Positions 1-5,876 of a stretch of DNA of 6,916 bases are shown here, piece after piece; positions within the stretch are counted from its first letter, which is position 1, and each line of letters starts with the position of its first letter. The stretch is from Spirochaetaceae bacterium. GTDB taxonomy: Bacteria; Spirochaetota; Spirochaetia; Sphaerochaetales; Sphaerochaetaceae. The notes under the pieces are model-generated. The model was not told where the DNA came from. It did not search any database and worked only from the letters and a program-made list of their open reading frames with translations. The position numbers were made by a program, and so were the translations under genes. The DNA lies in NCBI GenBank assembly GCA_016649775.1, contig JAENWY010000123.1:1-6916 (forward strand), read 5' to 3'.

Positions 1-642
1 ATGGGTCCAGCCTTCAGTTTTGATGCGAAGGCTAGATCTGCTATGAGTTCAATAATTAATGCAGGATATGCAAATGGTTTATTAGCAGGAAATGCGCTTG
101 CCACTCATGATCTTGAAGGAGCTTATTTTCATACGGCTCTTGGACAAGATATCTATACGCAAAAAAATCATAAACGTGGTCATTATTATCACCTTGATAT
201 CTGTAATAAAGTTAGAAGAGCTGGTTCTATTGAAAACTTTATTGACGAAGAAAATATTGATAATGGAATAATACATTCATGCGTTAAAAATAATGTTCCA
301 ATTGTACTTGCATCTTCTATCCGTGATGAGGGACCTCTTCCTGAGGTAATTGCTAATGCCTATGAAGCTCAACTGGCTATGAGAGAAAAGGTTAAAAAAG
401 CAACTACTATTATTATATGTCTTGCAACTATGTTACATACTATTGCTACAGGTAATATGAGTCCATCTTTTAGAATTACAAAAGATAAGAACATAAGACC
501 TCTCTATTTTTATACAGTAGATAGCGATGAATTTGTTGTTAATAAACTCCTTGATAGAGGGTCTCTTAGCGCCACTACAATTGTTACTAATGTACAAGAT
601 TTTATTACAAAGATTGCAACAGGATTATCTCTAAATTACTAA
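1..642 (+). CDS. LOR/SDH-family protein, probable ornithine cyclodeaminase (3' part, 5' cut by window)
   Basis: The 213 visible residues resemble the C-terminal NAD-binding half of the LOR/SDH (TIGR00300) family. That family includes archaeal ornithine cyclodeaminase and the C-terminal part of cyanobacterial arginine dihydrolase/ornithine cyclodeaminase enzymes, which turn ornithine into proline and ammonia in the cytoplasm. Family-like blocks seen are MGPAFSFDA at 1-9, LLAGNALATHDLEGAYF at 27-43, RGHYYHL at 59-65, KVRRAGSI at 70-77, NNVPIVLASSIRDEGPLPE at 98-116, MLHTIATGNMSPS at 144-156 and LLDRGSLSATTIVT at 183-196. Family members are usually around 400 residues, and the N-terminal half is absent, so the ATG at base 1 is very probably an internal Met and the gene begins upstream. 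It ends in a tandem stop (TAATAG) followed by a hairpin terminator, so it is separate from the next operon. Family assignment is firm; the ornithine substrate is inferred. Confidence 0.82.
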   Translation: MGPAFSFDAKARSAMSSIINAGYANGLLAGNALATHDLEGAYFHTALGQDIYTQKNHKRGHYYHLDICNKVRRAGSIENFIDEENIDNGIIHSCVKNNVPIVLASSIRDEGPLPEVIANAYEAQLAMREKVKKATTIIICLATMLHTIATGNMSPSFRITKDKNIRPLYFYTVDSDEFVVNKLLDRGSLSATTIVTNVQDFITKIATGLSLNY

Positions 643-669
643 TAGATTTAATTAAGATATAATTGTTAA

Positions 670-693
670 AAGTAGTACATAATTGTACTACTT
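670..693 (+). terminator. Rho-independent terminator after the LOR/SDH-family gene
   Basis: A perfect 10-bp inverted repeat, AAGTAGTACA (670-679) and TGTACTACTT (684-693), encloses a 4-base TAAT loop. It is followed by the T-rich run CTTTTAT. It lies 28 bases after the stop codon of the upstream gene and separates it from the alarmone synthetase operon. The stem is GC-poor, and the T run is interrupted, so termination may be incomplete. Confidence 0.7.
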
Positions 694-761
694 CTTTTAT
701 ATTTATTTAATAACTTTACCATACAATTGTTGTTTATTAATTTTCCTTTCACAATTATAAA

Positions 762-785
762 GTACTTATATGTGTACTTTTATGT
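762..785. repeat. Tandem 12-bp direct repeat, possible response-regulator operator
   Basis: GTACTTATATGT (762-773) is followed directly by GTACTTTTATGT (774-785), with one mismatch in twelve. OmpR-family regulators typically bind head-to-tail repeats spaced about one helical turn apart. This repeat lies upstream of an operon that encodes such a regulator, so autoregulation is a natural guess. The same bases also contain an inverted repeat, AAAGTAC (759-765) and GTACTTT (774-780), so a palindromic reading is possible. The function is inferred; only the repeat itself is seen. Confidence 0.4.
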
Positions 786-808
786 GTTTTAAACTTCTTA
801 CTAGCCAG

Positions 809-836
809 TTCCCAATTTTCGGGTTATATTTATAGT
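809..836 (+). promoter_or_regulatory. Candidate sigma-A promoter for the alarmone synthetase/two-component operon
   Basis: TTCCCA (809-814, four of six matches to TTGACA) and TATAGT (831-836, five of six matches to TATAAT) are separated by 16 bases. Transcription would begin near 843, giving a very short leader in which the ribosome binding site (845-850) lies almost at the 5' end. The weak -35 box fits a promoter that needs an activator, and the tandem repeat lies roughly 60-80 bases upstream of the predicted start. In such AT-rich DNA a chance match is quite possible. Confidence 0.35.
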
Positions 837-855
837 ATACCAGTGGAGGACAAGA

Positions 856-1437
856 GTGAGTATTTATGGTGATCGATTGGCTCAATTAGAGGCAATAGTT
901 GAAAAAGGAAAGACACTCATACAAGAAATAATAAATGAAGAAGTTAAAACTTCAGGCATTTCGCCAATAGAACATTTCAAATACAGAATTAAATGTGAAG
1001 AAAGTCTAATTAATAAACTCAATCTTAGGTGTTTACCTGTGACTATGGAATCAATTTATACAAATATTCACGATTTAGTTGGCTTTAGAATTATATGCTC
1101 CTACACATCAGGTGTAAGAACTGTTGCAAATAAAATTATTTCTAATGAAAATATCGACATAATCTTATCTAAAGATTATATCAAACATCCAAAACCAAAT
1201 GGATACCGCTCCCTTCATCTAATTGTAAAATTAAAGGATTCCGATGTTCCCTTTGAAATTCAATTAAGAACTATCGCAATGGATAGTTGGGCATCTCTAG
1301 AACATCAACTTAAATACAAACGAGAAATCAAACACAAGGATTTAATTGTTGCAGAGCTAAAAATGTGCGCTGATGAGATGAGCTCTACGGATTTAACTAT
1401 GCAAGCAATTTATGATTTAATAAAGGAAGAAAACTAA
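856..1437 (+). CDS. Small alarmone synthetase, RelA/SpoT synthetase domain only
   Basis: This 193-residue cytoplasmic protein is predicted to transfer pyrophosphate from ATP to GDP or GTP, making (p)ppGpp. It has a RelA/SpoT synthetase domain but no HD hydrolase, TGS or ACT domain, as in single-domain synthetases of the RelP/RelQ type, and is slightly shorter than those (about 210 residues). Visible motifs are the basic N-terminal segment HFKYRIKCEE (40-49) leading to K54, DLVGFR (73-78) with the presumed metal-binding Asp73, HPKPNGYRSLH (111-121) with the nucleotide-stacking Tyr117, and FEIQLRT (133-139) with catalytic Glu134. The active site therefore looks complete. The start is GTG, chosen because GGAGGA (845-850) sits five bases upstream and the frame has no better start. 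The stop codon overlaps the next start by one base (TAATG), so it is translationally linked to the response regulator. Whether it belongs to RelP, RelQ or another clade cannot be told here. Confidence 0.88.
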   Translation: MSIYGDRLAQLEAIVEKGKTLIQEIINEEVKTSGISPIEHFKYRIKCEESLINKLNLRCLPVTMESIYTNIHDLVGFRIICSYTSGVRTVANKIISNENIDIILSKDYIKHPKPNGYRSLHLIVKLKDSDVPFEIQLRTIAMDSWASLEHQLKYKREIKHKDLIVAELKMCADEMSSTDLTMQAIYDLIKEEN

Positions 1438-2102
1438 TGCGATTATTGTTAGTAGAAGATGAAAAAGAATTGTCTAGAGCAATTAAATCTATGTTAGTCT
1501 TGAGTGGATATGAAGTTATTCAAGCTTTTGATGGTGAAGAAGCTTTAGCGTTAATCGAAAATAATTTCTATGATGGTATTATCTCTGATATAATGATGCC
1601 TAAAATGGATGGTATTACACTTTTAAAAACAATTCGCAAAAAGAATATTGATACACCAGTATTACTTTTAACTGCAAATGGTCAAGTTGAAGATAAAGTA
1701 GAAGGTCTTGATGCAGGTGCAAATGATTATTTATCAAAACCATTTGCATTTAAAGAACTTCTAGCTAGAGTTAGATCTATGATAAAGCATTATTCTCCTA
1801 TTGGAGAAAATACACACATTAGCTATGGTTCAATCAAACTTTCTATTGCAACTTATGAATTAGCAGGAAAAGAATCTTCTATAATGCTTTCAAATAAAGA
1901 GGGTAAAATATTATCCCTATTTTTGAAGAACCCAACCCAAATAATTCCTTTTGAAAAACTTGTTTCATTTATGAGCTGTTTAGATGCAAAGGATAAAGAA
2001 ATTGAACTCTACACATCAATTCTTAATAATAAATTAGATGCGGTTAATGCCAACTTTAAATTAGCTAAATTAAATAAGGGGTATAAGGTAGCATCTCTAT
2101 GA
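1437..2102 (+). CDS. OmpR/PhoB-type response regulator
   Basis: This 221-residue protein has an N-terminal receiver domain (about 1-117) and a C-terminal winged-helix-like domain (about 128-221). The receiver is intact: acidic pair Glu7-Asp8, phosphoacceptor Asp51 in SDIMMPKMDG, Thr79 in LLLTA and Lys101 in LSKPF. The C-terminal part keeps the outline of an OmpR effector domain (LSNKEGKILSLFLKNP at 151-166, then LVSF, and a final NKGYKVAS), but it is degenerate. The recognition-helix segment reads YTSILNNKLD (192-201), where family members usually have an arginine-rich stretch such as xISRLRKKL. Its DNA sites may therefore be unusual, or its binding weak. The start has AGGAAG (1424-1429) seven bases upstream. 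It overlaps the synthetase stop by one base and the kinase start by four bases (ATGA), so the three proteins are made from one message. The partner is the kinase just downstream. Confidence 0.92.
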   Translation: MRLLLVEDEKELSRAIKSMLVLSGYEVIQAFDGEEALALIENNFYDGIISDIMMPKMDGITLLKTIRKKNIDTPVLLLTANGQVEDKVEGLDAGANDYLSKPFAFKELLARVRSMIKHYSPIGENTHISYGSIKLSIATYELAGKESSIMLSNKEGKILSLFLKNPTQIIPFEKLVSFMSCLDAKDKEIELYTSILNNKLDAVNANFKLAKLNKGYKVASL

Positions 2103-3334
2103 TAAAAATATTACAGACAAGATTTATAATGATTGCAATGTTGTCCATGACTATAGTCATCGGTTTCTTAGCATTGGTTATAAATCTAGGCATTTATTAT
2201 AGTTCTAATACAGAACTAAATAAGATGGCCGACTTTCTTCTCGAAAACAATGGATCATTTCCAGATAAGTTCTATCTTCAAGGCCCAAAAAGCTTAGGTT
2301 TTGATGTATCTATTGAATCAAGATATGAGACTAGATACTTTACAACTTTAGTTAGTGACACCGGTAGTATTATAAATCTTAATCTTGACAATATAGTTGA
2401 GATTTCAGCCAATGAAGCCGCATCCTATATTAATGAAGTTTTAAAAGATAACAAGAAATATGGTTTTATATCTCATTATAAATATGCGGTAAAAAATATT
2501 AATAATACTAAGTTAATTATCTTCATAAATAGCTATCAGATTCTATCAACTTTGAATAATCTGCGAAATATGACCTTATTGATAGGATTAATTAGTTTAT
2601 TAATATTATTCATATTAGTTATATTATTATCTAATAAAGCTATTCAACCCTATATTGATAATATAGAGAGACAAAGACAATTTATAGCAGATGCAGGACA
2701 TGAAATAAAAACACCACTTTCTGTAATAAGTGCGGATGTAGAAGTTCTGGAAATGACTAATGGTGAAAGCGACTGGACACAGAGTATAAAAGGCCAGGTT
2801 ATTAGACTTGATAATTTAATTAAACAATTATTATCTCTCGCAAAGATGGATGGAATCTCACGAGCTGATGAAAACACAAGTAAAATAAATTATTCCGAAT
2901 TAACTAAAAAATTATGTAATGATTTTAAAGGTTTAGCATCCTCAAAAGGTACTGTAATTGAAGGAGCTATTAATGAGAATATTTATATTTTAGGCAAGCA
3001 TGATAAGATTGAACAATTGCTAAGTTTACTACTTGAGAATTCAACAAAATATACCACAAAAAATACTCCAATAATTGTATCTTTAAAAAGTAATAAGAAA
3101 AACTCAATTCTAAAAATTTCTAATCAATGTATTGGCCTAGAAAAAAATAATTTAGATAATTTATTTGAAAGATTTTATAGAGGCGATATATCCCATAATA
3201 ATTCTATCGAAGGTTATGGTATTGGATTATCTGTAGCAAAAGCGATTGTACAAGCACATAATGGTAAAATAAGTGCATATTTAAATGATAATGATACTAT
3301 TATTACATTCGAAGTACGATTCCCATTATATTAG
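2099..3334 (+). CDS. Membrane sensor histidine kinase
   Basis: This 411-residue sensor kinase is the expected partner of the preceding regulator. A first membrane segment (about 11-33) and a second (about 158-178) flank an extracytoplasmic region of roughly 120 residues (about 35-157) with no family I recognise. No HAMP domain is apparent: the second membrane helix runs through a short linker into the dimerisation domain. The phosphoacceptor is His201 in FIADAGHEIKTPL. The ATP-binding domain has an N box LLENSTKYT (Asn314), an F box LFERFYR (355-361) and a G2 box GYGIGLSVAKAIV (372-384). The G1 box is atypical: NQCIGL (342-347) replaces DxGxG, with Asn for Asp and Cys for the first Gly, a change found in several Firmicute kinases of this group, so activity is still expected. 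The start overlaps the regulator by four bases (ATGA), with AAGG-rich sequence at 2076-2090 as ribosome binding site. The signal it senses is unknown. Confidence 0.92.
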   Translation: MIKILQTRFIMIAMLSMTIVIGFLALVINLGIYYSSNTELNKMADFLLENNGSFPDKFYLQGPKSLGFDVSIESRYETRYFTTLVSDTGSIINLNLDNIVEISANEAASYINEVLKDNKKYGFISHYKYAVKNINNTKLIIFINSYQILSTLNNLRNMTLLIGLISLLILFILVILLSNKAIQPYIDNIERQRQFIADAGHEIKTPLSVISADVEVLEMTNGESDWTQSIKGQVIRLDNLIKQLLSLAKMDGISRADENTSKINYSELTKKLCNDFKGLASSKGTVIEGAINENIYILGKHDKIEQLLSLLLENSTKYTTKNTPIIVSLKSNKKNSILKISNQCIGLEKNNLDNLFERFYRGDISHNNSIEGYGIGLSVAKAIVQAHNGKISAYLNDNDTIITFEVRFPLY

Positions 3335-3344
3335 GCAAACATGT

Positions 3345-3354
3345 AAGTATACTT
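3345..3354. repeat. Short perfect palindrome after the kinase gene
   Basis: AAGTATACTT is a perfect 10-base palindrome with no loop, located 11 bases after the kinase stop codon. The flanking bases extend it imperfectly to 18 bases (3341-3358). It cannot form a normal RNA hairpin on its own, so if it has a role it would be as a protein site. In AT-rich sequence it could easily be chance. Confidence 0.2.
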
Positions 3355-3364
3355 GTATATGCAG

Positions 3365-3396
3365 AAAAAAAGGATAAATAAATTTATCCTTTTTTT
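3365..3396 (+). terminator. Rho-independent terminator of the alarmone synthetase/two-component operon
   Basis: A perfect 14-bp inverted repeat pairs 3365-3378 (seven A, then GGATAAA) with 3383-3396 (TTTATCC, then seven T) around a TAAA loop. It begins 31 bases after the kinase stop codon. The A run before and the T run after the core make it look functional in either direction. It separates the two-component operon from the kamA operon. Confidence 0.85.
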
Positions 3397-3519
3397 ATAA
3401 ATGTAAATAAAATTTGTTAGAAATAATATCTAAAAATACCATGTAAAAATATTATAAAATATTTATAAAATTTCTAAAAAACAAATTTTTTATTTTTTAA
3501 TAATATGCAAAAAAAAGAG
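3397..3519. other. Very AT-rich spacer with phased A-tracts, no gene seen
   Basis: This is the first part of the 304-base gap between the kinase and kamA genes. It is almost all A and T, with many A and T runs, and has no credible coding frame. TATAAAAT occurs at 3453-3460 and again at 3464-3471, exactly 11 bases apart, and longer A/T runs lie at 3476-3498. Runs spaced by one helical turn can bend DNA or act as an UP-like element upstream of a promoter. I see no RNA gene or mobile element in it. Confidence 0.3.
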
Positions 3520-3548
3520 TTGTGTTTTTATTAAAACAGTACTATATT
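3520..3548 (+). promoter_or_regulatory. Candidate sigma-A promoter of the kamA operon
   Basis: TTGTGT (3520-3525) and TATATT (3543-3548, five of six matches to TATAAT) are separated by the ideal 17 bases. Transcription would begin near 3555, just ahead of the first strand of the leader hairpin (3558), so the whole untranslated leader of about 84 bases would be structured. The upstream A/T-tract region could assist it. The -35 element matches only in its TTG half, which is the main weakness. Confidence 0.45.
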
Positions 3549-3557
3549 TATAGATAA

Positions 3558-3621
3558 AGAGTTGAGGTTAAGTTGCAGCTTTTTTTAGACTAACTTAGCT
3601 TATAAAAACTCTCCTTTTTTT
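3558..3621 (+). promoter_or_regulatory. Terminator-like hairpin (possible attenuator) in the kamA leader
   Basis: An outer stem AGAGTT (3558-3563) with AACTCT (3607-3612) encloses an inner stem in which 3565-3574 (AGGTTAAGTT) pairs with 3592-3601 (AACTTAGCTT), including two G-U pairs. The apical loop holds a seven-T run. The structure is followed by CC and another seven T (3615-3621), which ends 17 bases before the kamA ATG. A hairpin plus T run between a promoter and a start codon is the form of a transcription attenuator. It does not match a lysine riboswitch, T-box or preQ1 pattern that I know. It could also be a leaky terminator left over from upstream. Confidence 0.45.
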
Positions 3622-3629
3622 CAGAAGGG
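3612..3629 (+). promoter_or_regulatory. kamA ribosome binding site with self-complementary upstream strand
   Basis: AGAAGGG (3623-3629) lies nine bases before the kamA ATG and fixes that start. Directly upstream, CCTTTT (3613-3618) is complementary to AGAAGG (3623-3628) with one G-U pair and a four-base TTTC loop; a further U-G pair (3612 with 3629) is possible. The message could thus hide its own ribosome binding site. These pairing bases overlap the T run of the terminator-like hairpin, so transcriptional and translational control could be linked. The folding is read by eye. Confidence 0.4.
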
Positions 3630-3638
3630 TATAATGTT

Positions 3639-4883
3639 ATGAAATATAGCATGCGTCAAAGTAATGGCCAATCTGGCCTATTTACATCCGATCAAGCAGA
3701 AACTCAAAAAGAGACTACTTATCCCGCGGTATCTTTTCAAAAGACCACAGAAAGTGATAAAACCCGTAAATTTAGAGAACAATTCTATAACAATGTTACT
3801 GATGAACAATGGAATGATTGGAAATGGCAGATACTTAATCGAATTTCCACATACAAAGATATCTCTAGATTTTTAGATCTAACCGAAGAAGAAAGATTAG
3901 CAATTGATGTTGAATCAACTCACTGTCCTTTCGCTATTACTCCATACTACTTAAGTCTAATCGACTTAAATGATCAACATTCAGCTTTAAGAAAAACAGT
4001 TGTTCCAACTATTAATGAACAAATAGTATCAAAAGGTGAATCAGAAGATCCTCTTTCAGAAGAAAATACATCCCCTGTAGAAGGCATTGTTCATCGTTAT
4101 CCAGATAGAGTTCTATTTTTAACGACAGGTTTTTGTTCAGTTTATTGTAGATATTGTACTAGATCTCACATGGTTGATGGACATACTCAAATTATGAGAC
4201 AACATTGGGATACTGCTATAAAATACATTAGAGATCATGAAGAAATTCGAGATGTAATTATTTCTGGTGGAGATCCTCTAACATTAAGTGATGCTGAGAT
4301 TGATTATTTATTATCTCAATTGAGTGATATAGAGCATTTAGATATGGTTAGAATTGGAACTAAAGTTCCAATGGTTCTTCCTATGCGTATAACAGAAAAC
4401 TTATTAAACATATTCAGAAAATATAAACCTTTATATCTAAGTATTCATGCAACTCATCCTGACGAAATTACTCCTGAATCAAGCAGAGCAATTAATGCAA
4501 TAGCCGATGCCGGTGTTGTAATGGGCTCACAGACAGTTCTATTGAAAGGCATAAATGATAATGTTGAGGTTATGGCTTCTTTGATGCACAAATTATTAAA
4601 GGTTAGAATTAAACCATACTACCTATTCCAATGTGATCCTATTATTGGTTCAAAACACTTTAGAACAACTGTTGCTAAAGGCCAAGAGATTATCCATGGG
4701 TTAAGAGGTTTTACAAGTGGCTATGCAGTACCACAATATGTAATTGATACTCCTAAGGGTGGTGGTAAAGTACCTATTTTACCTAACTACTACAAGGGAC
4801 GAGATAAAGATAACTTATACTTATATAACTACGAAGGGAAGGTCTACGCATATCCAGACTCTGAGGAAGATTTAGATGAGTAA
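3639..4883 (+). CDS. kamA: Lysine 2,3-aminomutase-like radical SAM enzyme (KamA family)
   Basis: This 414-residue cytoplasmic enzyme is predicted to move an alpha-amino group to the beta carbon using a [4Fe-4S] cluster, S-adenosylmethionine and PLP, most likely making L-beta-lysine from L-lysine. The cluster motif is C166-SVY-C170-RY-C173, with Arg175 matching the residue that holds the substrate carboxylate in clostridial lysine aminomutase (Arg134). SGGDPL (209-214) follows. Asp333 (FQCD) and Asp370 (VID) align with the pair that binds the lysine side-chain amine (Asp293, Asp330); glutamate 2,3-aminomutases carry Lys and Asn there. PLP-binding Lys377 lies in PKGGGK. The C-terminal Cys-rich tail that binds structural zinc in the clostridial enzyme is missing, and its partner Cys (268) is Ile285 here. 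The start is fixed by AGAAGGG nine bases upstream. The end overlaps the next gene by eight bases. Neighbouring ligases argue for biosynthesis rather than lysine fermentation. Ornithine or another diamino acid remains possible. Confidence 0.9.
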   Translation: MKYSMRQSNGQSGLFTSDQAETQKETTYPAVSFQKTTESDKTRKFREQFYNNVTDEQWNDWKWQILNRISTYKDISRFLDLTEEERLAIDVESTHCPFAITPYYLSLIDLNDQHSALRKTVVPTINEQIVSKGESEDPLSEENTSPVEGIVHRYPDRVLFLTTGFCSVYCRYCTRSHMVDGHTQIMRQHWDTAIKYIRDHEEIRDVIISGGDPLTLSDAEIDYLLSQLSDIEHLDMVRIGTKVPMVLPMRITENLLNIFRKYKPLYLSIHATHPDEITPESSRAINAIADAGVVMGSQTVLLKGINDNVEVMASLMHKLLKVRIKPYYLFQCDPIIGSKHFRTTVAKGQEIIHGLRGFTSGYAVPQYVIDTPKGGGKVPILPNYYKGRDKDNLYLYNYEGKVYAYPDSEEDLDE

Positions 4884-5868
4884 GAACAAAACTATTGGAC
4901 TTACATATGATTTAAAAGATGACTATCTTAAGATGGGATTCAGTAGCGAACTAGTTGCTGAATTTGATAGTATTGAGACAATCAATGCTATCGATGAGGC
5001 ACTAGTAAATTACGGATATGATACTATAAGAATTGGTAATATATACAATCTAGTTAAATTCTTAGCTGATGGTAATAAAGTTGATTTAGTATTTAATATT
5101 TGTGAAGGTTTATACGGCTCTTCTAGAGAGGCTCAAGTACCCTCTCTTTTAGAAGCTTACAACATAGATTGTGTATTCTCAAATGCAGAAGCCCTTACTA
5201 CTACTTTAAATAAAGCAATTGCTAAAACAATTATTGCAAAAGCTGGATTAAGATCAGCAAGATTTGTTGTAATTGAAAAAGAAGAAGATATTGAAGGTAT
5301 TGATATAAGCTATCCCTTATTTGCTAAACCTCTATTTGGAGGCACAGGACAAGGCATTAGTAGTAAATCAATTGTTAATAATGAGTTTGAATTAAAAGCT
5401 GAAGTCAATAGACAACTTGAAATTTATAAACAACCTATTCTTGTTGAAAAATACTTAGAGGGAAGAGAATTCACCGTTGGTATTGTAGGTAATGGGAAAA
5501 ATGCTAGAGCAATAGCTACTATGGAAATTGCAATTAATCCAGATAGTGATAAAGGTGTATATTCATATTTAAATAAAAGTAATTATAAAGAAGTAGCAAA
5601 ATATTCTTTAGTAGAGGGTCTTATAAAAGAAAAAGCAGAAGAATTAGCTATTTCATCCTATAAGGCACTTAATTGTAGAGATGCTTCGAGAATTGATTTA
5701 AGAATGGATAAAAAAGGTAATCTTTACTTTTTAGAAGTTAACCCTCTTGCAGGATTAAACCCTCTTGATTCAGATTTACCTATTATGTGTTATTTAAAGA
5801 ATATGAAATATCAAGAATTAATTAATTCAATTATGGATAGTGTTAATTTTCGATTAGAAAAATTATAA
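4876..5868 (+). CDS. D-Ala-D-Ala-ligase-like ATP-grasp enzyme (first of pair)
   Basis: This 330-residue cytoplasmic protein belongs to the ATP-grasp superfamily with D-alanine--D-alanine ligase-like architecture, joining a carboxylate to an amine through an acyl phosphate with ATP hydrolysis. Seen in order are an N-terminal domain with NICEGLYGSSREAQVPSLL (74-92), Lys113 before the central domain, FAKP with Lys151, a glycine-rich loop GGTGQGI (155-161), VEKYLEGREFTVG (190-202), an omega-like loop rich in Tyr (228-240), and the metal-binding residues Asp274 in SRIDLRMD plus Glu287 and Asn289 in FLEVNPLAGL. The active site looks complete. Its divergence from housekeeping ligases and its position after kamA suggest a different substrate, perhaps the KamA product. 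It starts eight bases inside kamA with GAGGAAGA (4863-4870) ahead, so the two are translationally coupled. A true Ddl is possible but less likely. Confidence 0.87.
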   Translation: MSKNKTIGLTYDLKDDYLKMGFSSELVAEFDSIETINAIDEALVNYGYDTIRIGNIYNLVKFLADGNKVDLVFNICEGLYGSSREAQVPSLLEAYNIDCVFSNAEALTTTLNKAIAKTIIAKAGLRSARFVVIEKEEDIEGIDISYPLFAKPLFGGTGQGISSKSIVNNEFELKAEVNRQLEIYKQPILVEKYLEGREFTVGIVGNGKNARAIATMEIAINPDSDKGVYSYLNKSNYKEVAKYSLVEGLIKEKAEELAISSYKALNCRDASRIDLRMDKKGNLYFLEVNPLAGLNPLDSDLPIMCYLKNMKYQELINSIMDSVNFRLEKL

Positions 5869-5876
5869 TTAAAATT

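Noticed and set aside
82..276. 64-residue open frame on the minus strand
   Set aside because: It lies wholly inside the LOR/SDH-family gene, has no ribosome binding site that I can see and no recognisable protein features.
811..823. CCC and GGG flanking AATTTTC as a hairpin before the alarmone synthetase
   Set aside because: Only three base pairs form and they do not extend.
2650..2877. 75-residue open frame on the minus strand
   Set aside because: It is antisense to the conserved dimerisation and phosphoacceptor region of the kinase, which explains the open frame.
3476..3498. A-run/T-run imperfect palindrome as a second terminator
   Set aside because: It is made only of A-T pairs except for one unpaired C, with a poor loop, so it is better explained by base composition.
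3539..3550. GTACTATATTTA as a third copy of the 12-bp repeat found at 762-785
   Set aside because: Only the GTACT core and general AT-richness match; it overlaps the kamA -10 candidate and there is no tandem partner.
3555..3638. kamA leader as a lysine riboswitch, T-box or preQ1 riboswitch
   Set aside because: The leader is far too short for a lysine riboswitch or T-box and lacks the T-box sequence; the A-rich tail recalls preQ1 elements only superficially and the stem does not fit.
3664..3876. 70-residue open frame on the plus strand inside kamA
   Set aside because: It is an out-of-frame shadow of kamA without its own ribosome binding site.
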